From the NCBI GenBank assembly GCA_002290645.2, contig NMOS02000004.1, positions 37,544 to 101,543 on the forward strand: a stretch of DNA of 64,000 nucleotides, given 5' to 3'. This document shows, piece by piece, positions 36,455-45,454 of the stretch. Made by a program: the position numbers and the translations under genes. The stretch is from Candidatus Aquirickettsiella gammari (GTDB lineage: Bacteria > Pseudomonadota > Gammaproteobacteria > Diplorickettsiales > Diplorickettsiaceae). The first letter of the stretch is position 1, and each line of letters starts with the position of its first letter. The notes beneath the pieces were generated by a model, which did no database searches, was not told the DNA's origin, and saw only the letters and a list, made by a program, of their open reading frames with translations.

Positions 36455-36994
36455 ATGCGCTTACTCTTTGATTTTCTGCCGATTGTTGTCTTTTTCCTTA
36501 CCTATAAGCTGTTTGGCATTTATACGGCAACCGCAGCGGCCATCTTAGTTAATTTACTCCAGGTAATCAGTTACTGGATTAAGCACCGAACCGTTCCTAG
36601 TATACAACTTATTAGTCTGGTCCTCATCCTCTTATTTGGTGGCGGTACCTTATTACTCCATAACGAGTTGCTCATCAAATGGAAACCAACTGTCCTTTAT
36701 TGGTTACTAGCTTGTACCGCGCTGGTTACGCAATTTTTTGGTAAAAAATCCTTAATTCAACACCTATTAGAAACCAATATTGTCTTACCGACGCATCTTT
36801 GGTCTTCTTTAAATAGAAATTGGATTATTTTTTTCGCCATCATGGGTAGTCTTAATTTATGGGTCGCCTACTCTTTCGATACCAATACTTGGGTCAATTT
36901 TAAATTATTTGGCTTATTAGGCATCACCTTTTTATTCATACTGATTCAAGCTATTTACTTAGCGCGTTATCTCCGTTCCGATGAAAAAACATGA
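36455..36994 (+). CDS. yciB: Inner-membrane septation protein YciB (IspZ)
   Basis: A 179-residue integral membrane protein with about five helices (3-21, 23-40, 49-66, 75-92 and about 122-168). It opens with LLFDFLPIVVFFLTYKL and contains GKKSLIQHLL and RNWIIFFAIMGSLNLWVAY, motifs of the IspZ/YciB family linked to septation and envelope synthesis. It overlaps bolA by 4 nt in an ATGA junction. Confidence 0.93.
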   Translation: MRLLFDFLPIVVFFLTYKLFGIYTATAAAILVNLLQVISYWIKHRTVPSIQLISLVLILLFGGGTLLLHNELLIKWKPTVLYWLLACTALVTQFFGKKSLIQHLLETNIVLPTHLWSSLNRNWIIFFAIMGSLNLWVAYSFDTNTWVNFKLFGLLGITFLFILIQAIYLARYLRSDEKT

Positions 36995-37260
36995 AAAATA
37001 ATATTAGCGTCGATCGTTCATCCATTATTCGCACTAAGCTTACTCAAGCACTGGCTCCGACATTTTTAGAAGTCATTGATGAAGGCGATCAACATATTGG
37101 ACATGCCGAAGAAGGCGCGGGTCATTTTGCCGTTCGTTTATCATCGCCCTTATTCCAAAATAAACCCTTGATCGAATGTCATCGACTGGTTTATGCCGCA
37201 CTCGGAAATACTATGGGCACGGAAATTCACGCCCTAAGAATAGAAATTATTACGTCGTAA
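36991..37260 (+). CDS. BolA family protein
   Basis: An 89-residue BolA-fold protein. It has TKLTQALAPTFLEVIDEGDQHIGH at the N-terminal half, then GHFAVRLSSPLF and the helix-turn ECHRLVYAALGNTM ending GTEIHALRIEI, all family features. BolA proteins bind [2Fe-2S] clusters together with monothiol glutaredoxins and may also bind DNA. The His in HRLVY is a known ligand position. It is translated with yciB through an ATGA overlap. Confidence 0.9.
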   Translation: MKNNISVDRSSIIRTKLTQALAPTFLEVIDEGDQHIGHAEEGAGHFAVRLSSPLFQNKPLIECHRLVYAALGNTMGTEIHALRIEIITS

Positions 37261-37317
37261 ACTTTGCCAAACGACGGCAAGTAATGTCCGCTGCAACTAT
37301 TTAAATCGCCCCTCTCT

Positions 37318-39255
37318 TCAGCTAGGAACGGTATAAATAGCCTGCCTCATGGCTAAATTTAAGATATTATCTGCCAGCTTATTTTTGTCACGACGGCCGA
37401 CTGTATAAAAATGATATAGATTTTTTTGATACTTAGCGGCATAAAAATAACGCTGCTTGGATGGGTCGATATCGCCTGCCACTAAGCTTAAGAGATCTTT
37501 ATATTTAATTTCACTGCGCTGAGGAAATAAACAGGCGGTTAATTTTTGATAGGCCGGATGTCTTAACAAAGACAAGCAGGCCTTAGCGGAATCTGTCTCG
37601 CAGTTTGTTTGGGGATATCGATTGATCAAACATACGCTAATAAAATTCTTTAACAAGCAAACTATATTATCTACATTCGCAACCTCTGCTTGTTCAAATC
37701 CTTGCTGTAGTGTGAGCAAGATATTCTTTTTTACCGATCTATGCGCAAACCAACCCATATGATCGATTACCGTTTGCATAAAATGATTCGCAAGCCGAAT
37801 CATACAATGATCGTTGCGACTTTGTGACATCGCTATTTGCGCTTTAAGTCGCTTTAAGTGATGCAGTTGTTTTTTTAAGCACTTATTTTCATTTCTTAAG
37901 ATCGCTATTTGCTCTTTAAATCGAGCTGACTCTAAATTTGCTTCTCGCTTCCTATCCTTAGGTTCGCTTGGCATGCTTTGCATCTGCTGTCTAAGTGTTT
38001 TAACTTCGGTATTCAAGGCGAGACGCTGTTCATATTCTAGCTTGACTTGAGGAATTTCGTGAAAATAATAATCACATAACTGATCAAATTCCTCTTTACC
38101 GACACTCCCAGCTGAAGAAACAATTGTCTTGATAAAAAGTAGACTTTTTTCTGAGGGTAATAAATTCAGTAAATTTTCGCATTTTCTAAAGGCGGCTTTT
38201 ATTAAGTTAAAACACTCTATCGAGATAAAATTCCATAAACTATCATAATAATCCGCCAAAGGAAGCACTCTGATACCCTTATAATCGGCTTCTGCCCATA
38301 AAGGAAGTGGTATTTTTTTACAAAAAAAATCACCGCCAGAGGCACTATATTCTTTAACACTCGTCACCATATCATGAACGCCACCGTATTGATCGACCTT
38401 CCCGGGCGCTGATTGTTCTATGCCCAGCAACAAACCGGCATGTTGATAAGGCGCAGCGGCTGTATAACAGTTAACATACAGATGACCGTGTTCGCCATTA
38501 TTTTGAATAAGCTGTTGTGATAAAAAATGTCGATTTCCATCACCGCCAAGGGCTAAATCGATACCGTAATGCTCGGTATATTTAGCTTCATCACCTGGGT
38601 TGATTAAATTTTTAAATAATTTTAGCGTGGTGATTGAAAAAAAATTAACCACTGAGTTAGAAAATAATTTAATAGCGGCATGCGCTGCACTTATTTTTTC
38701 TTCTTTTAAGCATTTTTTTAACGCTGGATTTAAAACCTTTATTTCACCGCTTAGTTTTTTTTTCGAAATAGCGTTCAAAACTTCCGCTTCATCTAATGCG
38801 CTGATACGATGTGTGGCTAAGTAACGCCAACTCATTTTGTCAATGATGAACCAATCCATGAGTTGATCAGCTATTTCTTGCGGGAATTCAATCAATGCTC
38901 TACTTCCATGCAATAAAATAGCCGCGATCGGAACTGCATTGAATGCCGAATCTTTTTCTAAATATTGCTTTAAATGATTCCAAGGACGAAGTTTTCGATC
39001 GGAGGCATCGCGATAGCACATATGACCGAAATATAAAAACAAAATACTTTTCAGGAGTGTCAATGCTTTTATGCGATCGGATTCTAAATAACCGCCCTGT
39101 ACTATCGCCAAACTTAGCAGCTCAATATCACGTTTCAGTTGGGTATCCAGGTTATAATTACCATAACGTACCTCTTGGAGCACTTCCTGTTTTAATTGCT
39201 GGACTTCATGACCGACAAAAACAAAAGCATCTTCCGGATTATTGTCTAGGATCAT
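37318..39255 (-). CDS. Unknown 645-residue protein downstream of icmB, candidate effector
   Basis: No family recognised. The protein is soluble, with no signal peptide. Features: residues 1-210 are helical; a middle block at about 220-345 is rich in Gly and aromatic residues (ALGGDGNRHFLSQQL, LYVNCYTAAAPYQHAG, ASGGDFFCKK), perhaps an enzyme-like domain; about 400-470 forms a coiled coil (repeated Leu/Glu/Lys heptads); the C-terminus is mixed alpha/beta. It comes after icmB/dotO on the same strand but has its own predicted promoter. In Legionella icmF/tphA lie next to icmB; here this unknown gene takes that side. A Dot/Icm substrate is plausible, not shown. Confidence 0.72.
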   Translation of the reverse strand: MILDNNPEDAFVFVGHEVQQLKQEVLQEVRYGNYNLDTQLKRDIELLSLAIVQGGYLESDRIKALTLLKSILFLYFGHMCYRDASDRKLRPWNHLKQYLEKDSAFNAVPIAAILLHGSRALIEFPQEIADQLMDWFIIDKMSWRYLATHRISALDEAEVLNAISKKKLSGEIKVLNPALKKCLKEEKISAAHAAIKLFSNSVVNFFSITTLKLFKNLINPGDEAKYTEHYGIDLALGGDGNRHFLSQQLIQNNGEHGHLYVNCYTAAAPYQHAGLLLGIEQSAPGKVDQYGGVHDMVTSVKEYSASGGDFFCKKIPLPLWAEADYKGIRVLPLADYYDSLWNFISIECFNLIKAAFRKCENLLNLLPSEKSLLFIKTIVSSAGSVGKEEFDQLCDYYFHEIPQVKLEYEQRLALNTEVKTLRQQMQSMPSEPKDRKREANLESARFKEQIAILRNENKCLKKQLHHLKRLKAQIAMSQSRNDHCMIRLANHFMQTVIDHMGWFAHRSVKKNILLTLQQGFEQAEVANVDNIVCLLKNFISVCLINRYPQTNCETDSAKACLSLLRHPAYQKLTACLFPQRSEIKYKDLLSLVAGDIDPSKQRYFYAAKYQKNLYHFYTVGRRDKNKLADNILNLAMRQAIYTVPS

Positions 39256-39274
39256 ATTATTTTCCTATTATTTT

Positions 39275-39303
39275 TCTATACTGTCTGGCATAAAGTATGC
39301 CAA
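39275..39303 (-). promoter_or_regulatory. Promoter with palindromic operator before the 645-residue gene
   Basis: On the minus strand: -35 TTGGCA (39303-39298), 17-nt spacer, -10 TATAGA (39280-39275). A perfect 7-bp inverted repeat TGGCATA / TATGCCA at 39286-39302 with a 3-nt loop overlaps the -35 box and most of the spacer, the position of a repressor operator. This separates the gene's control from icmB. Confidence 0.5.
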
Positions 39304-39323
39304 CGCAAGAAAAAAATATAAAT

Positions 39324-42300
39324 CTAATTTATTGACAAGGCTTGCAACTCGGGCGTTTTTCGGTAGGCACTGAGAATCTCCTCAATAATTTGTTCAATGA
39401 TCCCTAAGGATGAATCTTCAGTAATGACGCCATGTTCTTCTTTTAAATTAGCCAGACGTCTTTCTATCAATTTTTTCACTGTGCCATTGGGAAATAAACG
39501 CGCTAATACTCGACGGGCTTCTACCGGCCCTAAATGGTGATAGAGTCTATTGCGTAAGTTAGCGTCTTCTACCGTGGTACTAAAAGCCCATAGCTCAACA
39601 GGGCCCAAGGTTAAAGTCAGCAATTGCGTATTCATGCCTTCTTTGGTTGCAAACTGGGCCAAAAAAGTAGCGCCGCCGTCTCGAGGACCATGCACACGGG
39701 TTCGTAATGCAATCGTAGCAGTGGGTGATAAACCAAATATTTTTGCTGATTTTTCGATAGATTGTGCAGGACCCGCATCCATAATATAAACAGAGGTAGC
39801 AAACTCTACCATGACCTCATCAAAATCATCTAAAGACTGCGATAATAAAGCGATTTGAATATTCCATTTACGCCCTTCGCGCATATCAACAATCACTTGA
39901 TCACGCACTGCTTTGGCTTTTGCCGTACGATGAAACTCATCAAATACGATGCGTTTAGGATCTTCTCGCAATTCCGCAATACGTTGTTTATGATAATCAC
40001 GATATTGACTGGCCAAATCACTTAAACTTTCTTCGCTTAAGTAATAGTGACGCGCTAAGACATAACGTGCCAACATATACATCACCGCGGTTTGTCTATC
40101 GGCGGCATCACCCCCGCTTTTGGCAACCTCATCGAGATCTAAGGAGACAACGCGCGCTTCACCTAAATCAAAGCGCGTTACCCGCGATAAAATGGGGTAC
40201 TCACGGATTGCACTGGAAATCATACGTGCAAAGGCGTTAATCAAGCTTTCACCCGTAGGTGCGGTTATTTTTCCGTAGAGATCCTCAATAATGGGAGTAC
40301 GGCAAATAGCCGCTGCATCGGCCAATAAAGGCATGGCATAACGTTGCGCTAACAAGGCTTCATGGGGGAAACCTGAAATAAATAACGCATCAGTCACTTC
40401 CCACCAGGTGGTCCGCTTATCAGGAATAAAACCCATCTCTTCTAAAATTCCGTCGACTAAGTGTTCAACTCCTGCGGTATAAGGGTAAGGCATGCCATCA
40501 TCTGCCAAACTTTTATAGAGTTCATCTATCACCAAACCGGCCATATCGGAAATCGCATCGTAAGGTTTAAGTGCGCCTAGTGGTGTTGCTAATAAGGTTA
40601 AAAAATTAACTAAAAAGCTTCGTTCCTGGGGTGTCGGATAACGGCAGCCTAATTGGGTATCAAATGGATTAATCGAATAGTCTGCGGTCATGCGCAAACG
40701 ATGGTAGGCAACCCAATGACGATTGGCTAAAGGTAATGCTTCACGCAATAAAGAAATTAAGCCGCTACTCGAGGGACCAATATCAATAATGGCAATACGC
40801 GGTAAACGTTGTAAACCACCGGCTAAACAAAGCGCTAGATTTAAGGTATTCGATAATACCGATTTTCCGGAACCCGGACGTGCATAAATAAGATCGATCC
40901 AGGTCGTTTGTTGACTAGAGCCGGGTTGAAACGGCCAAGGTTTACCATCGGGACTTCTAAACAATTGAGCGCCGGTTTTCCACGGTGAAGCCGGCCGTGT
41001 AATCGGTAACATATAAACCACCTGTGAAAAAGGCAGTATGGTGGGTGTCGCCACACTTTGTGCGGATATCCCTAACATCGTTGACGCCAGTCCGCCAAAA
41101 GGATCGCCGGAAACCTCCGAGACATCGCAACAACCCCATCCTTCTATCGCTTTGGCTAATTCAGCGGCGCGTGTTCGCAATAAACCGAGTTGACCTTCTG
41201 GCGCCCAAGTACATGCTGCAACGCGTAATCGAACCACGGCATCGTCGGTGTTTATCGCAACATATTGCAATAAATTATTGGCATCGCTTAGTAAGCGATT
41301 TTGCGCCGATGAAAAACTAAGTACTGAAGCGAGTATCGATTTGAGTCTAATACTACGTAAACCATCGCTTTCAATAAAAAAGGAAATTCGCCATGGAATT
41401 CTCGCCGCTAAAGTACGCTGAAGTAGAATATTAAAGGATTTGATCTCTTTAGGTAACAGATCAATAAAAACACAAGAGTAAATTTGGTCGCCTAGACGTA
41501 CCGTTCTTAAGTCGATATTTTCCGCATCGCGCGGTAACACTTGACGTGCTAGCGACGGCCAAAGAATATCGGAAATATTGTGCGGTAATTTGTCATATTC
41601 TTTCAATGGGATCTTGTCGCCAGGTAATGCAGGTCGCCAATCTTTATCAGTAAATGCAGGATCAGCCAGTGCTCGAATAGCATGCACTGCATCGTGTACC
41701 TCTAATAAATCAGCGGCAATATTTAAGTTAGCTAAATCATGCATCACAGAACGTACAAATGCATCATGCGTATCGCGTAAATCGGGTATTGCGGCAATCA
41801 CACTTTGTGTCAATTGCGAAGGCGCTATTTTTTTATCGCGGATATATTTAAGCTTATCCTTCGTTGCACGCTGATATTGCTCCGTGGTTAAATTACTCGG
41901 TCGCGTCCATAATACGAAATAAACACTCTCTGAAGCACAATGTTTGGATAGAAAGCTAACCCGCTCTGCAAATAAGTCCTTTAAATCCAAATGTAAACGC
42001 TGACTTGTTTGCTTACCCGGTTGCAAGGTTTCATTCAATAAATCGCTGACCGCTTCTCGGTCATATTGAAATAAAACTTGTAAGGCATGACCTGAACGTG
42101 AGAGCGCTGTTTGCAAGGTCAGTGTCAACCCTTCATGTAAACGCTCAAATTCAGTGCTGCCAATTAATTGGGTCACTCCTGAAATTTGGATTAACGAGAT
42201 AAGAGAACCGTCGTGCGCAACAAGTACGCTAGGACTATCGGCTGTTTCTAGATCGCAATAAGATTCTACTGTCTGCTTAAGTGAAGTACTTAACCAGGCT

Positions 42301-42347
42301 AGGAAGGAATCAATCCCATTTAAAAAAGCATTCAAATAATTAGCCAT
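39324..42347 (-). CDS. icmB: Dot/Icm ATPase IcmB/DotO
   Basis: A cytoplasmic VirB4-type ATPase powering the type IVB system. Starting at the ATG at 42347 (MANYLNAFLN) it has 1007 residues, the size of Legionella DotO; a TTG start at 42389 would overlap icmJ by 34 nt and is less likely. Walker A RPGSGKS lies near residue 495 (Lys), Walker B-like IVFDEFHR follows, and RDGGATFLAQF comes further on. It is the last secretion gene of the locus in this orientation and follows icmJ by 8 nt. Confidence 0.93.
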   Translation of the reverse strand: MANYLNAFLNGIDSFLAWLSTSLKQTVESYCDLETADSPSVLVAHDGSLISLIQISGVTQLIGSTEFERLHEGLTLTLQTALSRSGHALQVLFQYDREAVSDLLNETLQPGKQTSQRLHLDLKDLFAERVSFLSKHCASESVYFVLWTRPSNLTTEQYQRATKDKLKYIRDKKIAPSQLTQSVIAAIPDLRDTHDAFVRSVMHDLANLNIAADLLEVHDAVHAIRALADPAFTDKDWRPALPGDKIPLKEYDKLPHNISDILWPSLARQVLPRDAENIDLRTVRLGDQIYSCVFIDLLPKEIKSFNILLQRTLAARIPWRISFFIESDGLRSIRLKSILASVLSFSSAQNRLLSDANNLLQYVAINTDDAVVRLRVAACTWAPEGQLGLLRTRAAELAKAIEGWGCCDVSEVSGDPFGGLASTMLGISAQSVATPTILPFSQVVYMLPITRPASPWKTGAQLFRSPDGKPWPFQPGSSQQTTWIDLIYARPGSGKSVLSNTLNLALCLAGGLQRLPRIAIIDIGPSSSGLISLLREALPLANRHWVAYHRLRMTADYSINPFDTQLGCRYPTPQERSFLVNFLTLLATPLGALKPYDAISDMAGLVIDELYKSLADDGMPYPYTAGVEHLVDGILEEMGFIPDKRTTWWEVTDALFISGFPHEALLAQRYAMPLLADAAAICRTPIIEDLYGKITAPTGESLINAFARMISSAIREYPILSRVTRFDLGEARVVSLDLDEVAKSGGDAADRQTAVMYMLARYVLARHYYLSEESLSDLASQYRDYHKQRIAELREDPKRIVFDEFHRTAKAKAVRDQVIVDMREGRKWNIQIALLSQSLDDFDEVMVEFATSVYIMDAGPAQSIEKSAKIFGLSPTATIALRTRVHGPRDGGATFLAQFATKEGMNTQLLTLTLGPVELWAFSTTVEDANLRNRLYHHLGPVEARRVLARLFPNGTVKKLIERRLANLKEEHGVITEDSSLGIIEQIIEEILSAYRKTPELQALSIN

Positions 42348-42355
42348 GCGAAATA

Positions 42356-42952
42356 TTATTTGAGTTGTGTTGTCATAGAGCGTGACCAATCTGCATTTTG
42401 AACCCTAAATCCTGCGCGCGACGGTAATAAACGAACCGCTGAAAAAATTTTTTGTTTTAGTAAAGCTTTATTCTCCGATTCAACGATTAATTGACCAAAA
42501 ATAGCCGCCTGTTGCATCTCTCCGCCCCATTCATCTTCTATCACTTGTGCACGTAATTTAAGATGACGATAGGCATTTTGTGCCGTCTCCTTATATTCTG
42601 TTTCCTTATTCATTGCGGTAAACAGTACATGACAAAGACCATTAAGGTGATTTTGCGTTATTTCAGGCAAGTAAATTAAAAGACCGCCACCATAACTGTC
42701 GACCGATTCTAAAAAAAAGCATTGGGCACATAAACCGCAGGCGGTTACTAAATTAGATAGTTTATTGTTGTAATAATTTTTATCTAGATTAATAACTTCT
42801 TGATGCTTTTTCGATTGTAATCCACAAAATTGACAGGTAAAAGCATCGCGGTTAAAGATATTCTGACTAAACTCATCAAAGCGCCGGTCCAGCTTACGTT
42901 GCATGAAAAGGCGCCATCCTTGAGGATTTACGTCTAATTTAAGCGGGTACAT
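42356..42952 (-). CDS. icmJ: Dot/Icm protein IcmJ/DotN
   Basis: DotN is a zinc-binding, HNH-like protein that joins the DotL coupling complex. The 198-residue protein has the expected four-Cys pattern: FTCQFCGLQ at about residues 39-45, and ACGLCAQC at about 71-78. There is a long helical C-terminal half. It lies 3 nt after the second icmD and just before icmB, the conserved icmD-J-B order. Confidence 0.9.
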   Translation of the reverse strand: MYPLKLDVNPQGWRLFMQRKLDRRFDEFSQNIFNRDAFTCQFCGLQSKKHQEVINLDKNYYNNKLSNLVTACGLCAQCFFLESVDSYGGGLLIYLPEITQNHLNGLCHVLFTAMNKETEYKETAQNAYRHLKLRAQVIEDEWGGEMQQAAIFGQLIVESENKALLKQKIFSAVRLLPSRAGFRVQNADWSRSMTTQLK

Positions 42953-42955
42953 GCT

Positions 42956-43369
42956 TCAAAGACCTGCTAAACCGGTAGTACCGCTGATACCTGCTGCTCC
43001 GCCGGTTCCACCAAAAATGGTATAACCGGCAATAATAAAAATATGGGGTAAAAAAATTAAGGCTGATCCTACAAATAGCAGCGCAATCGGTGTTCCAATT
43101 GGAATTTGGGTAGGATTATCTTTATGCGCCTTGAATTTCAGCATCGAGGCCATCACAAACCCGATGCCTGCCATATAAGCACCGGCAGTAATGAGTTTGG
43201 CGAGACCTTCAAACGATTTAGTAATGGTCAAGGCCATATCGCCTAATGTCATTACACCATCCGCTCGACTCATCACCGTATAACTTGCTGTGCTTAAAAT
43301 CACTATCCATGTCGATAAACGACGCAAAATAGTTAATTTTTTAACGGGACCGATATCTTTATTTTTCAT
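42956..43369 (-). CDS. icmD: Dot/Icm protein IcmD/DotP, second tandem copy
   Basis: A 137-residue membrane protein with a signal-like N-terminal helix (about 18-33) and two further helices (about 55-75 and 92-115). The core shares LAKLITAGAYMAGIGF and then FKAHKDNPTQIPIGTP with the copy at 43478-43900, and both end in Gly-rich tails (GGTGGAAGISGTTG). They differ most in the N-terminal 50 residues. Both copies look intact. A single IcmD is usual in Legionella; this may be specialised or redundant. Confidence 0.88.
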   Translation of the reverse strand: MKNKDIGPVKKLTILRRLSTWIVILSTASYTVMSRADGVMTLGDMALTITKSFEGLAKLITAGAYMAGIGFVMASMLKFKAHKDNPTQIPIGTPIALLFVGSALIFLPHIFIIAGYTIFGGTGGAAGISGTTGLAGL

Positions 43370-43477
43370 GTATTTTTTCTACGCTTCAGATTCTTATTTA
43401 GTTCGTCTCTTACCCTAGCGGCTTTTACCTTTAGCGAGCGCTAAACACACTATTACCACTGACAAAAAACTTATTTT

Positions 43478-43900
43478 TTATACCCCTCCTCCCGGAAGAC
43501 CTGTTGTACCGGAAACGCCACCTGCGCCACTGGTACCACCAAAAATAGTATAACCTGCAATATGAAATATATTAGGCAGAAATATCAACGCAGCACCAAT
43601 AAAAAGTAATGCAATGGGGGTTCCAATTGGAATTTGAGTCGGATTATCTTTATGCGCCTTAAACTTTAGCATCGAAGCCATCATAAACCCTATCCCCGCC
43701 ATATAAGCACCCGCGGTAATAAGTTTCGCTAAGTTGCCAAAAGAGCTGGTGATATTACTGGCCACCTGACCTAGATCATTCGCTGTTCCATCAGCCTGTG
43801 CAAAGCCAGCATAGAAATATAAACTACTCCATATCGATAACTGACCAAAACAGGCTAAATAATCTCGGATTCGACTCGCTTTAAGTAATTTATTTTTCAT
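43478..43900 (-). CDS. icmD: Dot/Icm protein IcmD/DotP, first tandem copy
   Basis: A 140-residue membrane protein. The ATG at 43900 has a GGGAGAG ribosome binding site 6 nt upstream. An in-frame TTG at 43915 would place that site inside the gene, so 43900 is preferred; the second copy also opens with MKNK. It has a signal-like first helix and two later helices around FKAHKDNPTQ. A 108-nt gap separates it from the second copy, long enough for separate control. Confidence 0.88.
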   Translation of the reverse strand: MKNKLLKASRIRDYLACFGQLSIWSSLYFYAGFAQADGTANDLGQVASNITSSFGNLAKLITAGAYMAGIGFMMASMLKFKAHKDNPTQIPIGTPIALLFIGAALIFLPNIFHIAGYTIFGGTSGAGGVSGTTGLPGGGV

Positions 43901-43955
43901 CTTAAACTCTCCCAAACATAATTATAATTTATAATAATGAGCTATTGTTATCAAA

Positions 43956-44666
43956 CTACGTAATACCAAAACTGGCTTGCAGCATCTCTCGGGTTCCTTC
44001 GATATTCACCGCGAGCAGACCGGCCACAATATGCGTCACTGCCTTTCCCATCGTACTACGGCCACTCGGGTTGGAGACATGGGTCAGATGCACCCAACCC
44101 CTAATAAAAGAGATAGTACCTATTAATTGGATAAAGCGCAAAACAGCCTGCGATGCTAAGGGACTCCATATGCCTTTTGCCGAATGATAACTCAGCGGAT
44201 CGGTAATATTTGTGGTCGCAAAGGTAGACAACAACATGCTTTTAAAGGCGGTAGGCGCGTATAAAAGTGCGGTTCCAGCAAAAAAAACCATCATCGTGGC
44301 TTTGAAATTAGTTTGTACTGACATCATGGTACGTAAATCACCATAGACCTTTAATTGGTAGACGCCACGAAAAATAAAGGCGATACCCATGATATACGAG
44401 GTCGCCGTCACTAGACGATAAATGCTAGGAAATTCATTGCTTACATTAACCAACATATTCTCAATACGAGGAAAATGTTCGCTAGTACATCCGCTTAATA
44501 AAAGACAACAGGCCAAAAAGCCAATGTTTTTCAGTAATTGTGGATTTATTAGATTTTTTTCTTGACAGAGTTCGCTGGCTTTACCGGCGTATGAATGAGG
44601 CAAAACCGTGTTTTGTGTTAATAATGTCTGCAGCCAGGCGCCAAACCATGAAATCATGCGTAACAC
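43956..44666 (-). CDS. icmC: Dot/Icm protein IcmC/DotE
   Basis: A 236-residue inner-membrane protein. The C-terminal part (about 70-236) has four helices, with RLVTATSYIMGIAFIFRGVYQL, the MMVFFAGTALLYAP segment, and RFIQLIGTISFIRGW, the IcmC pattern related to IcmD and DotV. The N-terminal 45 residues extend beyond Legionella IcmC (194 residues). A CCLLLSGCTS segment near residue 53-62 looks like a lipobox but lies far from the start, so lipid attachment is doubtful unless translation begins later. It is between icmG and icmD, the normal order. Confidence 0.87.
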   Translation of the reverse strand: MLRMISWFGAWLQTLLTQNTVLPHSYAGKASELCQEKNLINPQLLKNIGFLACCLLLSGCTSEHFPRIENMLVNVSNEFPSIYRLVTATSYIMGIAFIFRGVYQLKVYGDLRTMMSVQTNFKATMMVFFAGTALLYAPTAFKSMLLSTFATTNITDPLSYHSAKGIWSPLASQAVLRFIQLIGTISFIRGWVHLTHVSNPSGRSTMGKAVTHIVAGLLAVNIEGTREMLQASFGIT

Positions 44667-44701
44667 CCAATTTTAAAAAAATTGACTCGGTACATTGATA
44701 A

Positions 44702-45421
44702 TCATCTATCATCCGGATTATAACCAATAACCGCACCCGAGCTTAAAGTAACGGTTCCTTGCTTGGGATCAATTGCAGTTATAAAACCATAACCCGATAA
44801 TTTATCCCCTCTGCCTAAAGTGAGCGTTGAACCATCTTGCATCGTTAACCAGACACGGCCTGGAATAATAGCGCGTACAAAATAAATCGGTTTCGGCGCT
44901 GCCTTTTTTCTGGCGATTATTTTACTTTCTGCCTTTTGTTGTTTTTGCAAAAAAGCTTCTTGTTGCATATGCAGTGTTTGCATTTGATCATTGATTTGTG
45001 CAAATCGCATATTAAGTTCAGCCAAGGTCGATTTAACATCTGATAATTCCGAATCAAAAGCTTGAAAATCAGATTTTAGATCGCGTTGTTGTAGCTCCAA
45101 ATGAGTAAAACGATTGGCTATCACATTATTAGCTTGCACCGCAGCCGGCACTGTTGGCAACGCGGGCTTAGCAAGCTTGGTCGCCATTTTTACCCGAGAC
45201 GAAGCCCCCTGCATTAATCTATTAACAACTTTATAAGCACCTAAGCTCGCCAAAATAAGAATTAATACTAAAAAAATGTGTTGGCGTTTGGTTTTTTCTA
45301 AAATAGCCGATGCGGTCTCTGAACTATTATTTTGCTCAGAAAAATGCGCGCCTGATTCCCGTTGTGAAGACTGAAGTTTATATTCCTCTTCAGCATCTTG
45401 ATCATGTATTTTCTTATCCAT
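44702..45421 (-). CDS. icmG: Dot/Icm protein IcmG/DotF
   Basis: A 239-residue inner-membrane protein of the core channel. The N-terminal cytoplasmic part (1-47) is charged; one helix spans about 48-65 (IFLVLILILASLGAYKVV); a coiled coil at about 105-165 follows (HLELQQRDLKSDFQAF onward); the periplasmic C-terminus ends with SGAVIGYNPDD. This is the DotF layout. It is between icmE and icmC. Confidence 0.9.
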   Translation of the reverse strand: MDKKIHDQDAEEEYKLQSSQRESGAHFSEQNNSSETASAILEKTKRQHIFLVLILILASLGAYKVVNRLMQGASSRVKMATKLAKPALPTVPAAVQANNVIANRFTHLELQQRDLKSDFQAFDSELSDVKSTLAELNMRFAQINDQMQTLHMQQEAFLQKQQKAESKIIARKKAAPKPIYFVRAIIPGRVWLTMQDGSTLTLGRGDKLSGYGFITAIDPKQGTVTLSSGAVIGYNPDDR

Positions 45422-45454
45422 TATCGCCTCATTGTTGTATTTTTAACTAATAAT

